Of a DNA stretch of 22,460 nucleotides, positions 14,661 to 22,460 are shown in pieces. Source of the DNA: Chitinophagaceae bacterium (GTDB lineage: Bacteria > Bacteroidota > Bacteroidia > Chitinophagales > Chitinophagaceae); assembly GCA_025924755.1 (NCBI GenBank), contig JAICHT010000016.1, positions 1 through 22,460 of the forward strand. Direction: 5' to 3'. A program made the translations under genes and the position numbers. The notes beneath the pieces were generated by a model. It had not been told where the DNA came from. It did not search any database and worked only from the letters and a program-made list of their open reading frames with translations. The stretch's first letter is position 1, and every line of letters starts with the position of its first letter.

Positions 14661-17585
14661 CTATTTAGTTAATGATACCGGAGAGGCAGTACCAGCAGGG
14701 GCTGCCTCTTTTTTTAGAGCCTTATATATCGCATCCTGAATTTTACTGCGGATATTTAATTGCGAAAGCAAATTATTGCTGCGCGAATTATAAACCCGGT
14801 TGCTCAAAAAAACATATACCAGCTTATATTCCGGATCTACCCACACGCAGGTGCCCGTAAAGCCGGTATGGCCAAAGGTTTCAGGCGATGCCATAGCAGA
14901 TGGATACGGCTCTTTGCGGCTGGCATTATCTTTTTCAGGTTTATCAAAACCAAAGCCCCGGCGGCTGATATCGCTATGATAGGCGGTGAAATAATGGATG
15001 GTCTCTGGCTTTAAATACCGTTTACCATCCAGTTCGCCACCGTTCAAAAGCATTTGATACAGCAACGAAAGATCATAGGCATCAGAAAATAAACCGGCGT
15101 GGCCCGACACACCTCCAAACATAGCGGCGCCTTCATCATGCACATATCCGTGTAATAGCTGATACCGGAAGTAAGAGTCTTGCTCGGTAGGTACAGTTCG
15201 CTCCACACCAAAGCGCTGCCTGGGTTTAAAGCCGGTAGTCGCCAGTCCCATCGGTTCGTAAAAGTTTTTTTGTACGTATTGATCCAGTGGCATACCGCTT
15301 AGGGTTTCCACAATTTTTCCTAACAAAATAAAATCATTATCGCTATACACATACTTGCCTTTGGCGGTTAACGGGCTTTGCATGATGCGCTTCAGCAATG
15401 TATCGCTCCAACTGTTTTTTAAATACAGGTTTTCTGCTACCGGAACTGAAAAGTCGGGCTTCCAAGTGGTACTGTAGTATTTAGCAGAAGGATGGTTGGT
15501 AGAGTCCAGCGTTTCTTTATAAAAGATCACATCCGGTATCAAACCAGCCTGGTGCAGCAGGATATCACTCAAAACCAAACCAGCCTTATCGGTGCCTTTT
15601 GCATACGGCAGGTAATCGCCCAAATTTTTATTGATATCTAACTTACCCTGCTCGTACAACTTCATTACAGCAAGCGTAGTGGCCGATACTTTGGTAAGCG
15701 AAGCCAGGTCATAAATACTTCCCAGGTTTACCGGAAGGGAAGCCGGATTGTATTCGTAGTGGCCAAAGGCTTTATGATATTTTATTTGCCCGTTTTGCAG
15801 GGCTATTACCTCGCAACCCGGAAACACCTGCCTGGCCAATGCATCGCGAACAATACTGTCAATAACCAGCCACTGGGGTGTTGTGCCCACCGGGTAAAGA
15901 TTACTCATCTGAATGCCGGAGCCGTAAGGCATATTGCAAACTGATACCGGGAGCTTGCCTTTAGCCGATACACGGCCTTCCAGGAAATCTGCCGCCGTAT
16001 TTTGCGTGATGCTATCATCCTGGTACAGGGCTACTAATGTTTTAGCCGTGCAGAAGTTTTTTGCAGCATATACATTACCAAACAGAAACGTATGCGTAGT
16101 AGCCTGTGGCAAGCTATCCCATAAATTAATGGCAGCACTATCTATATTAAAATTATTGGCCGGACGCAAACTATAATTGGAGATGCCTGCTATTACTGCA
16201 TCGTAGCGGCCGGTATCAATCTGATGAAGGATGCTGTTCGCCTTCAGCGAATCATCTTTATAAGAAAACAGAAACGTATTAGCGCTAAAGTCCTGCTGAA
16301 GCCTTTTGCCAAATACATTTAAGGTAGTATCGCCAATGCCGATATATGCTACTTTAGTATGCTTTACAAAAGGCAGCAGGTTCGCCTCGTTATGCAGTAT
16401 CGTAAGTGCATTGCGGGCTACTATTTCTTTTATGGCGTCTGTTTTGGCATTTAAATCGGCTACAAGGTTGGTAGTATCAATTATATGTACCTGATGCAAG
16501 CCCAGGTTGTATTTGGCCCACAATACCTTCTTTACTTTTTCATCAATATCTTTTTGCTTTAGCTTTTTATGCCTTACCGCTTTTTGTACCGCATCAATAG
16601 CCGCACCTACATCTTCGGGCAGGCACAGCATATCATTGCCCGCCATCAACGCCTGTACAGCCGCTTCGCCGGCAGGATAAAACTTAGAAACTCCTTTCAT
16701 TTCCAGTGCGTCGGTAAACGTTAATCCTTTATAGCCCAATTCATTTCTTAACAGGCCGGTTACATTATTTTTAGAAAGCGAAGTGGCACGGTTAGCTGTA
16801 CTATCAATAGCCGGAATATATAAGTGGGCAATCATAACGCTGCCCACACCATTTTTAAACAATTGCTTAAAGGGATATAGTTCTAATGAATCTAATTGGT
16901 CTTTGCTTTTATTGATTACCGGGAGGTCTAAATGCGAATCTACCGCCACATCGCCATGGCCGGGAAAATGCTTGGCACATGCCATAATGCCTGTGGATTG
17001 CATGCCTTTCATATATGCTACTCCAAGGCGGGCTACTTTATCTTTATCCGCACCAAACGACCGGAAGCCAATCACCGGGTTATCGGGGTTATTATTGATA
17101 TCCACCACCGGGGCATAATTAACGTGTATGCCCATGCGCTTGCATTGCTCGCCAATGGCTATGCCCATTTTATATACAATCGAATCATCGGTTAAAGCAC
17201 CGAGTGTTAACTGATATGGAAATTTGGTAACGCTGTCCAGACGCATACCCAGGCCATATTCCCCATCAATACATACCATCAAAGGTGTTTTAGCAATAGA
17301 TTGGTAGTAGTTGGTAAGATTGGCCTGCCGTACCGGTCCGCCCTGGAAGAAACAAAGAGCACCTACGTTGTACTTTTTGATTAAATCCGTTACTTGTGCC
17401 ACATGCTCAGGCCCCAGGTTACTATGAGCCCGTATGACAATGAGCTGCGCAATTTTTTGTTCCTTATTCAACGATTTAAAAACACTGTCTACCCATTCGT
17501 TGCCAGGAAGTGCACTGCTATATTGGGCAAAAGAAATTTGAAAACAAATAGCGGATAATAAAAAGAGAAATAATGGTTTCTTCAT
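14661..17585 (-). CDS. Secreted GH3 glycosidase / beta-lactamase-family serine hydrolase fusion
   Basis: Two enzymes in one exported protein, probably acting on peptidoglycan fragments in the periplasm. I start at ATG 17585, which gives the signal peptide MKKPLFLFLLSAICFQISFA cut before Q21; the frame is open 14 codons further up. The 974 residues begin with a NagZ-like GH3 domain (about 28-365) bearing KHFPGHGD at 205-212, which supplies the Asp/His acid-base pair, and the nucleophile D292 in TFTDALEMKG. A GH3 C-terminal-like alpha/beta region spans about 385-560. A class C beta-lactamase-type domain (about 570-955) has SLTK (S629, K632), YSD at 747-749 and HTG at 906-908. All key residues are present. 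B. subtilis encodes comparable functions as separate neighbouring genes. The last residues overlap the ricT terminator. Confidence 0.93.
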   Translation of the reverse strand: MKKPLFLFLLSAICFQISFAQYSSALPGNEWVDSVFKSLNKEQKIAQLIVIRAHSNLGPEHVAQVTDLIKKYNVGALCFFQGGPVRQANLTNYYQSIAKTPLMVCIDGEYGLGMRLDSVTKFPYQLTLGALTDDSIVYKMGIAIGEQCKRMGIHVNYAPVVDINNNPDNPVIGFRSFGADKDKVARLGVAYMKGMQSTGIMACAKHFPGHGDVAVDSHLDLPVINKSKDQLDSLELYPFKQLFKNGVGSVMIAHLYIPAIDSTANRATSLSKNNVTGLLRNELGYKGLTFTDALEMKGVSKFYPAGEAAVQALMAGNDMLCLPEDVGAAIDAVQKAVRHKKLKQKDIDEKVKKVLWAKYNLGLHQVHIIDTTNLVADLNAKTDAIKEIVARNALTILHNEANLLPFVKHTKVAYIGIGDTTLNVFGKRLQQDFSANTFLFSYKDDSLKANSILHQIDTGRYDAVIAGISNYSLRPANNFNIDSAAINLWDSLPQATTHTFLFGNVYAAKNFCTAKTLVALYQDDSITQNTAADFLEGRVSAKGKLPVSVCNMPYGSGIQMSNLYPVGTTPQWLVIDSIVRDALARQVFPGCEVIALQNGQIKYHKAFGHYEYNPASLPVNLGSIYDLASLTKVSATTLAVMKLYEQGKLDINKNLGDYLPYAKGTDKAGLVLSDILLHQAGLIPDVIFYKETLDSTNHPSAKYYSTTWKPDFSVPVAENLYLKNSWSDTLLKRIMQSPLTAKGKYVYSDNDFILLGKIVETLSGMPLDQYVQKNFYEPMGLATTGFKPRQRFGVERTVPTEQDSYFRYQLLHGYVHDEGAAMFGGVSGHAGLFSDAYDLSLLYQMLLNGGELDGKRYLKPETIHYFTAYHSDISRRGFGFDKPEKDNASRKEPYPSAMASPETFGHTGFTGTCVWVDPEYKLVYVFLSNRVYNSRSNNLLSQLNIRSKIQDAIYKALKKEAAPAGTASPVSLTK
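14682..14715 (+). terminator. ricT terminator, embedded in the convergent GH3 gene
   Basis: AGAGGCAG (14682-14689) pairs with CTGCCTCT (14702-14709); the loop side can add a wobble and two G-C pairs around AGCA. A run of T's ends at 14715. On the opposite strand the same bases encode the KKEAAPAGTASP region at the C-terminus of the GH3 fusion. Confidence 0.8.
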
Positions 17586-17658
17586 ACGGTAAATAACAAA
17601 AGCACAATTTAAGGCAAAATTGCCCATCTAATTATCTAGAAACGATATAGGTTTTTAA

Positions 17659-18267
17659 CTATGGCAAATCTTTAATCGAAATAGTTATATAGTGTGGTGC
17701 CGTTTCATCGCCGCCAAAATACGGATAAAGCAAATAGCCTTGCGCGGTGGCCGTAGTACTCAGGCGCGGTAATGTTTTTACGCTATCGTTCAATGTAAAG
17801 ATGTAGGTAGTTGCAGTAACTTTTATACTGCACCGTGCTTCCTGGCCAATGGCTATCGTACCCAGTTCTTCAGAAGCCATGATACCTTTATTATAAGTGT
17901 AGGCAAATAACCGCAGGGCGCCATCGCTCCAGCGCCACCCAAAGCGGGCACTATAAAGATGATGACTGGCATTGTTATCCGAAAAACCATACAACTTATT
18001 AATATCATATTGGTTTTCTGCAGAAAGGGTTTTGTAAATGGCCGTGCTATCAAATTGCACCGTAAACTTTAATTCGCTGGTATTGATAAATTTTAAGCTT
18101 CTTTGCCCACACTCGTGCTGTCCTTGCGGAATCATATACGTGGTAGCAACTGAAGTAGCGGGATTGTTAGTGATGCTGGTAGCGGATTTGCTGCGTAATG
18201 CATCAACGGTTTTGGTGCAGCTTGTCAATAGTAACAAGCCTGCCACACACAGGATCGGGTTCTTCAT
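17659..18267 (-). CDS. Uncharacterised lipoprotein, probable beta-sandwich
   Basis: I do not recognise a named family. The 202 residues start with a lipoprotein signal, MKNPILCVAGLLLLTSC, with lipobox LTSC and lipidated C17, followed by a Ser/Thr/Asn-rich linker to about residue 44. The rest alternates short hydrophobic and polar stretches with many aromatics, as in a beta-sandwich. Distinctive segments are SARFGWRWSDGALRLFAYTY, ELGTIAIG, and the end with YPYFGGDETAPHYITISI. Two cysteines (in QHECGQ and EARCSI) could form a disulfide. It lies 73 bases upstream of the GH3 fusion on the same strand and may be co-transcribed with it, hinting at a cell-surface carbohydrate-related role; that is inference only. 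It is divergent from mutL. Confidence 0.75.
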   Translation of the reverse strand: MKNPILCVAGLLLLTSCTKTVDALRSKSATSITNNPATSVATTYMIPQGQHECGQRSLKFINTSELKFTVQFDSTAIYKTLSAENQYDINKLYGFSDNNASHHLYSARFGWRWSDGALRLFAYTYNKGIMASEELGTIAIGQEARCSIKVTATTYIFTLNDSVKTLPRLSTTATAQGYLLYPYFGGDETAPHYITISIKDLP

Positions 18268-18403
18268 CTGGATTTTTCTAAGGATAGGCTGCTAAGATAG
18301 TATCCGTTACATTTTTGCAGTACTATTAGCTGTTTAAACATAATATTTTTTTTATATTTAAGAAGAACTACTTACGCTTCTGCAATTATCAACTCCTAAT
18401 CGT

Positions 18404-18411
18404 TATTTTTG
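18404..18411 (+). promoter_or_regulatory. -7 element of the mutL promoter
   Basis: TATTTTTG matches TAnnTTTG at every fixed position and lies 16 bases before the mutL ATG, giving a leader of roughly 10 bases. A clear TTG at the -33 position is not seen. Confidence 0.4.
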
Positions 18412-18427
18412 AAACCATAAGGAATGC

Positions 18428-20314
18428 ATGGTGGGAGATCGAATTTTATTATTGCCGGATAACATTGCCAACCAGATTGCGGCAGGTGAAGTAATACAGC
18501 GTCCGGCCAGCGCCGTAAAAGAATTGCTCGAAAACGCCGTAGATGCCGGCGCTACCGAAATTAAGTTGATTGTGAACGATGCAGGCAAAGCGCTGATACA
18601 GGTAGTGGATAATGGTAGCGGTATGAGCGAAATGGATGCCCGTATGTGTTTTGAGCGGCATGCTACCTCAAAAATTAAAAACATTGACGACCTCTTTCAT
18701 ATAAAAACCATGGGCTTTCGCGGCGAAGCCTTAGCCTCTATTGCTGCTGTAGCACAGGTGGAACTAAAAACAAGGCGCCGGGAAGACGAAGTAGGTACCT
18801 GTATTGAAATAGAAAACAGCACCGTAGTAAAGCAGGAGCCGGTAGCTACGGCGGCAGGCACCAGCATTTCCATGAAAAACCTGTTTTACAATGTACCGGC
18901 CCGCCGTAATTTTTTAAAAAGCAATACCGCCGAAATGCGGCATATTATAGATGAATTTATCCGGGTGGCGCTGGCTTTTCCCAACCTCTTTTTTTCTTTA
19001 ACCAGCAATGGGCAGCAGGTATTTCATTTAGAAGCCGGAACGTTGAAGCAACGCATCCTGCAATTATTGGGCGCCAACTACAATACAAAGCTGGTAAGCG
19101 TAAAAGAAGAAACCGATTATCTGAATATCTATGGTTTTGCCGGCAAGCCGGAAACGGCAAAAAAAACACGGGGTGACCAGTACTTTTTTGTCAACAACCG
19201 CTTTATAAAAAGTGCTTATCTCAACCATGCGTTGCAAAATGCTTTTCAGGATGTGATTGCAGGGGATAGCTTTCCGATGTATGTATTGTTTATTGACCTG
19301 GACCCGGTGCAGGTAGATGTAAATGTGCATCCTACCAAGCAGGAAATAAAGTTTGAAGATGAAAAGATTGTATATGCTTTTGTACAGGCGGCGGTAAAGC
19401 ATGCGCTAGCGCAGTTTAGCATTACACCTACCCTGGATTTTGAATTGAATGCCGATATACAACAGCTGCCCTCTATTCAAAAACCTTTTACAGAAGATGC
19501 ACAAACGGCTGCCCAGGCGTCCTCTATTTTTCAAACATTTACGCAGGCACACCAGGCACATAAAATTGAAAGCGGCAGCAATAGCTCGTTCAAGCCATTA
19601 AGTGCATATCATTCAGAATTGAAAGTTGAAAGCTTACAGCCGGATAATAATTCTTTACTGCCATCTGTCAATGATCAGCCATCAACCAACGATCAACGGC
19701 CAGGGGCTTACGACTTTGGCATTCAGCACTCAGCATTTACCATAGCAGAAGACACCAAACTTACCCAACTTTTTAATGCTTATATTCTCTTACCCGCCGC
19801 CGAAAATTTTTTACTCATTCACCAGCAATCGGCACACGAGCGGATTATTTATGAACGATTGAAAAAAGCGCTGGAAGGAAAAGTGATAGCTACGCAGCGT
19901 AGCTTGTTTGCCGCTACTATTGACCTGGCACCGGCAGATGCGGTATTGCTGCAGGAGTTACTGCCTGACCTGCAGCAGATGGGGTATAGCATTGAAACTT
20001 TTGGAAAGAACACTTTTATTATACAGGGTACGCCGGCCGATATCGCTACCGGAAATGAAAAACAGGTATTGGAAAAAATATTGGAGCAATGCAAACACTT
20101 TAGTTCCGACCTAAAATTTTCAAAAAGAGAAATGCTCATTCGGTCGGTGGCAGCGCAACACGCCATCAAAGCCGGAAAATCCTTAACTGCAAGCGAAATG
20201 AATAAGTTGATACAGGATTTATTTGCCTGCACACAGCCCAATACAACGCCATCGGGCAAACCTACCTATATGGAATTTAAAAAAGACAGCCTGGATAAAA
20301 TGTTTGGAAGATAG
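18428..20314 (+). CDS. mutL: DNA mismatch repair protein MutL
   Basis: Links MutS mismatch recognition to downstream excision. The 628 residues carry an intact GHKL ATPase: the catalytic E35 with N36 in KELLENAVDAG, DNGSG at 61-65, and GFRGEAL at 96-102. A transducer domain follows to about 340 and a variable linker covers about 345-445. The C-terminal dimerisation domain lacks the endonuclease metal motifs: DQHA(X)2E(X)4E is replaced by HQQSAHERIIYE (465-476; D to H465, H to Q467), the ACR motif by AAQHAIKAG, and CPxGRP by TPSGKP (607-612). Nicking activity is therefore doubtful. Part of the linker is encoded by short heptamer repeats. A perfect -7 element lies just upstream, and the gene is divergent from a lipoprotein gene. 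Confidence 0.96.
   Translation: MVGDRILLLPDNIANQIAAGEVIQRPASAVKELLENAVDAGATEIKLIVNDAGKALIQVVDNGSGMSEMDARMCFERHATSKIKNIDDLFHIKTMGFRGEALASIAAVAQVELKTRRREDEVGTCIEIENSTVVKQEPVATAAGTSISMKNLFYNVPARRNFLKSNTAEMRHIIDEFIRVALAFPNLFFSLTSNGQQVFHLEAGTLKQRILQLLGANYNTKLVSVKEETDYLNIYGFAGKPETAKKTRGDQYFFVNNRFIKSAYLNHALQNAFQDVIAGDSFPMYVLFIDLDPVQVDVNVHPTKQEIKFEDEKIVYAFVQAAVKHALAQFSITPTLDFELNADIQQLPSIQKPFTEDAQTAAQASSIFQTFTQAHQAHKIESGSNSSFKPLSAYHSELKVESLQPDNNSLLPSVNDQPSTNDQRPGAYDFGIQHSAFTIAEDTKLTQLFNAYILLPAAENFLLIHQQSAHERIIYERLKKALEGKVIATQRSLFAATIDLAPADAVLLQELLPDLQQMGYSIETFGKNTFIIQGTPADIATGNEKQVLEKILEQCKHFSSDLKFSKREMLIRSVAAQHAIKAGKSLTASEMNKLIQDLFACTQPNTTPSGKPTYMEFKKDSLDKMFGR
19610..19740 (+). repeat. Degenerate heptamer repeats inside the mutL linker
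   Basis: Three small runs with a 7-base period occur within 131 bases: CATTCAG then TTGAAAG twice (19619-19632); GTCAATG, ATCAGCC, ATCAACC and, after four bases, ATCAACG (19667-19698); and CATTCAG, CACTCAG, CATTTAC (19720-19740). They encode residues of about 395-438 of MutL, a region expected to be unstructured. Confidence 0.6.
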
Positions 20315-20349
20315 ATGCTGAAAACAAACTTAATATTCTTTAATCTATT

Positions 20350-20374
20350 ATTACCGGTGTACGTCGCCGGTAAT
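20350..20374. terminator. Terminator-like hairpin between mutL and the alpha/beta hydrolase gene
   Basis: ATTACCGG (20350-20357) pairs perfectly with CCGGTAAT (20367-20374) around a 9-base loop. The spot lies between convergent stop codons, 36 bases after mutL and 33 bases before the hydrolase stop. The flanks are AT-rich without a long T-run, so it may act in both directions but weakly. Confidence 0.55.
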
Positions 20375-20406
20375 TTCTATTTGAAAGGATCTGCTTAAGT
20401 GTTATA

Positions 20407-21267
20407 TCAGTTAAACCTTCCAAAACCTTCAATCTTTCTATAGGGCTTTTTAAAAAAGTTGTCCACCACTTCATTAAACTGGTCTTTATAGTAAATGGGT
20501 GTAGCGTGACCGGAGTTTGGAAGTATCCACAGGTAAGAATCAGGAATGGATTCCGCAATAAGCATCGTATGCCTGGGAAGCAGTACATCATGGTCGCCGC
20601 CAATTACCAGTGTCGGGCATTTGATGCTGCTTAGCTGCACGGTAGTAATATGGGGTTCGTAGGATAATAAATGTGCCAGCTTCCGCACATGCTTTACTTC
20701 AGGCGTTTGCTGCACTTTACTTAAGGAGTCGTTATAATTCATAGCCCAATGATATACAAACGGAGCAACGGCTGTAGTATCCGGCCAAAGATTAGCACCG
20801 GTAACAGCCAGTTTTTTTACTTTGTCAGGATGGCGCATAGCAAGCAGCAACCCATTAATGCCACCATCGCTCCAGCCAATCACATAGCAGGAATCCATAT
20901 GCAAACTATCGAGCAGTGCATTCAGGTCATCGGCCATCATTTCATAACTTAAAGAATCGCCTGTATCTGCTGATTTTCCCTGTGCCCTGCTATCGGCAAC
21001 GATCACTTTGTAGCTTTTGGAGAAATAAGGTATTTGGTAAAGAAAATTATTGATGGAGCCTCCATTACCATGAATGATAAGCAAGGGTTCGCCTTTGCCA
21101 TATGTTTCATAATACATATTAAAACCCCGTGTTTTTACAAACTTTCCTGCCTTGCTGTTTTTACCATACATAGTAGTATCAAACGGAGATACAGTAGATT
21201 GGGCGTAAGTACACAGTGCAGCCGCTGTGGTAATTATTAAAAGAAATACTGCTTTTGAAAATTTCAT
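20407..21267 (-). CDS. Secreted alpha/beta hydrolase
   Basis: Exported hydrolase of the alpha/beta fold; the substrate is unknown, with esters or lactones as usual candidates. The 286 residues start with a signal peptide cut near residue 22 (CTYA-Q). The oxyanion-hole segment is HGNGG at 66-70, and the nucleophile elbow GWSDGG places the catalytic serine at S133. The acid is probably D227 in GGDHDVLLP (D225 is the alternative), and H254 in PNSGHATP completes the triad. A lid-like helical stretch lies between about 160 and 210. All catalytic parts are present. It is followed by a hairpin shared with mutL and preceded by 152 bases without a clear promoter. Confidence 0.9.
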   Translation of the reverse strand: MKFSKAVFLLIITTAAALCTYAQSTVSPFDTTMYGKNSKAGKFVKTRGFNMYYETYGKGEPLLIIHGNGGSINNFLYQIPYFSKSYKVIVADSRAQGKSADTGDSLSYEMMADDLNALLDSLHMDSCYVIGWSDGGINGLLLAMRHPDKVKKLAVTGANLWPDTTAVAPFVYHWAMNYNDSLSKVQQTPEVKHVRKLAHLLSYEPHITTVQLSSIKCPTLVIGGDHDVLLPRHTMLIAESIPDSYLWILPNSGHATPIYYKDQFNEVVDNFFKKPYRKIEGFGRFN

Positions 21268-21419
21268 AACAATAATATAAGTACCAGTAAGCTAATCATT
21301 TTTAACGAAGATGAACAGCTTTACATTGTATTTGATTCGATATCCTTCTTAGTATTAAATGCGATAATAGTACTGGATAGAAAGACCTTTTCTTCTTTAG
21401 AATGGATGCGACTCTTTTC

Positions 21420-21848
21420 TTATTGCCTGTCAATTATTTGCAACGTTTTGAGATCTTTTGTTCCATTAAAGAATTTTTCTAAAACAGCTTGAAACACCGG
21501 ATGCGCCTTAGGCAATGAAGCAAACAAGGTCATAGACGATTTTAATTTTACATCATCCGGGCTGCCGAAAACTTTAGTAGGATTGTTATTTTCCAGGTGG
21601 AGCAACGCTTCGGAAATTTCAAGGAGCCGGCTTCCCAACACAGGATGGTTTAAATAAGCCTCCGCTTCCTGCACATCATTTATAGCATAAAACCTTGAGG
21701 TTTCGCTAAAGCCCAGGCCTTGTATTTGAGGAAAGATATACCACATCCAGTGGCTTTGTTTTCTTCCTCTTTTCACTTCTGCCAATGCAATGGCGTAATC
21801 CCTTTGCTGTGCATCAATAAACCGTTCCAGGTTGGTATCATTTGTCAT
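21420..21848 (-). CDS. DUF1810 family protein
   Basis: Small cytosolic protein of unknown function, 142 residues, the normal length for DUF1810. The family pattern is clear: LERFIDAQ near the start, then GRKQSHWMWYIFPQIQGLG and SRFYAINDVQEAEAYL in the first half, and DDVKLKSSMTLFA near 98-110. The conserved W/Y/Q/S residues in the HWMWYIFPQ block suggest a ligand-binding pocket, but I know of no firmly assigned activity. No signal peptide or membrane segment is present. It lies between an alpha/beta hydrolase gene and a D,D-carboxypeptidase gene on the same strand with gaps over 120 bases, so it is probably transcribed on its own. Confidence 0.9.
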   Translation of the reverse strand: MTNDTNLERFIDAQQRDYAIALAEVKRGRKQSHWMWYIFPQIQGLGFSETSRFYAINDVQEAEAYLNHPVLGSRLLEISEALLHLENNNPTKVFGSPDDVKLKSSMTLFASLPKAHPVFQAVLEKFFNGTKDLKTLQIIDRQ

Positions 21849-21975
21849 ATGCTTCAGTTGCTTTTATGGCAATAATTTAATTTGAACAAATGCCTTTATA
21901 AATTTACCGCTAGCTTACTAATATACATCCGTTTTATAGTACTTTCTGCGGAGTGATTTTAATAAAAGATTTGCC

Positions 21976-22460
21976 TTAATACCTGTTCCTTACTTTCCTT
22001 AAAAATTGTTCAACACTTTTTCTAACCATCGTTCCGGAAGTTTGATGATTGTTTACCAGCACTGAAAAGATCAACAATTTATTTTTCCGTGTATACAAAT
22101 AGCCGCTTAACGTAATAACACCTGAAAGGCTGCCGGTTTTCGCATAGATATAGCTACTGTCGCTTGTATAATAATTACTTAAAGTGCCGCTGTTGCCGGT
22201 GGGCAGTATGGCTTTCATTCGCTCCATACCAAAATCGTTTTTCAATTTTACTAATACCATTACAAGATCCTGCGGTGTAAATAAATTATAGCGGCTTAAG
22301 CCTGAACCGTCCACCCAGCGCGGCTTTTGAGGCAGATCGCTAAGATCGGTTTTTAAAAGCGTGTCAATAACTTTTCCATCATTCATACTGCCTAGCAATT
22401 CATTGCTTACCATTAGTAAACTCTGTTCGGCAAAAAGGTTATCGCTCCGGTACATCATAT
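21976..22460 (-). CDS. dacB: D-alanyl-D-alanine carboxypeptidase/endopeptidase, PBP4 (S13) family, C-terminal part
   Basis: Periplasmic penicillin-binding protein that trims or cleaves peptidoglycan cross-links. The gene enters from beyond the right edge of the window; about 160 C-terminal residues are visible. The first visible residues include the second active-site motif, SxN, as SDN in YRSDNLFAEQSLL. The third motif is KTG in YIYAKTGSLSGVITLSGYL. The segment WVDGSGLSRYNLFTPQDLV between them is diagnostic of the PBP4/DacB type. The SxxK nucleophile motif and the signal peptide are outside the window. The C-terminus (VRKSVEQFLRKVRNRY) is complete and basic. Confidence 0.92.
   Translation of the reverse strand, partial: MMYRSDNLFAEQSLLMVSNELLGSMNDGKVIDTLLKTDLSDLPQKPRWVDGSGLSRYNLFTPQDLVMVLVKLKNDFGMERMKAILPTGNSGTLSNYYTSDSSYIYAKTGSLSGVITLSGYLYTRKNKLLIFSVLVNNHQTSGTMVRKSVEQFLRKVRNRY

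Noticed and set aside
17613..17624. GGCAAAATTGCC as an operator or terminator
   Set aside because: Only 5-bp arms with a 2-base centre; too small and without flanking support.
17586..17627. Extension of the GH3 fusion upstream to ATG 17627
   Set aside because: It adds 14 residues ahead of a clean signal peptide and would disturb export; the ATG at 17585 gives the normal N-terminus.
18403..18684. Antisense frames across the start of mutL and other long antisense frames (for example 13656-14114, 19849-20259)
   Set aside because: They mirror strong coding sequence on the other strand, and their translations show no domain pattern.
1..22460. Mobile element, phage, CRISPR or defence system
   Set aside because: No transposase, integrase, repeat-spacer pattern, att-like direct repeats or nuclease/toxin genes were seen; composition is even and gene content is housekeeping.

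Overview
The window looks like a core-genome segment of a Bacteroidota bacterium, most likely family Chitinophagaceae. The main reasons are a SusC/SusD pair, lipoproteins with Bacteroidota-type signal peptides, promoter-like sites of the TTG / TAnnTTTG type, weak or absent Shine-Dalgarno sequences, a Cys-rich-headed RicT, and a secreted GH3/beta-lactamase fusion of a kind known from this phylum. Base composition is moderately AT-rich and even throughout. I see no rRNA, tRNA, insertion sequence, prophage or CRISPR array.

Layout. 1-1850: the last codons of a tiny, very basic protein (probably the AURKAIP1/COX24-domain ribosomal protein), its terminator, then rng (RNase G) on +. 1859-6400: a susC-susD pair on -, closed by a 19-bp perfect hairpin shared with rng and opened by a promoter flanked by an inverted repeat. 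6439-7131: a membrane zinc metallopeptidase on -. 7138-7579: a gene-free stretch with a promoter-like site and a strong + strand terminator that serve no visible gene (possible small RNA). 7580-11102: radA, comF and a beta-helix lipoprotein, probably one operon. 11190-11708: a glutathione-peroxidase-family thiol peroxidase with its own terminator. 11815-14660: holB (delta prime) and ricT, separated by a 341-base leader with a strong promoter. 14661-18267 on -: a GH3/beta-lactamase fusion preceded by an unrecognised lipoprotein. 18428-20314: mutL on +. 20407-22460 on -: an alpha/beta hydrolase, a DUF1810 protein and the C-terminal part of a PBP4-type D,D-carboxypeptidase.

Functionally this is mostly housekeeping: RNA processing (RNase G), recombination and repair (RadA, MutL), replication (delta prime), DNA-uptake related ComF, RicT, cell-wall turnover (GH3 fusion, DacB) and outer-membrane nutrient uptake (SusCD). 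I did not find a multi-gene system that looks new. The points most worth a second look are fine-scale: heptamer repeats, typical of intergenic DNA, inside the mutL linker; loss of the endonuclease metal motifs in MutL; loss of the zinc cysteines in delta prime; the orphan promoter/terminator pair before radA; the long promoter-led leader before ricT; and the ricT terminator embedded in the coding end of the convergent GH3 gene.
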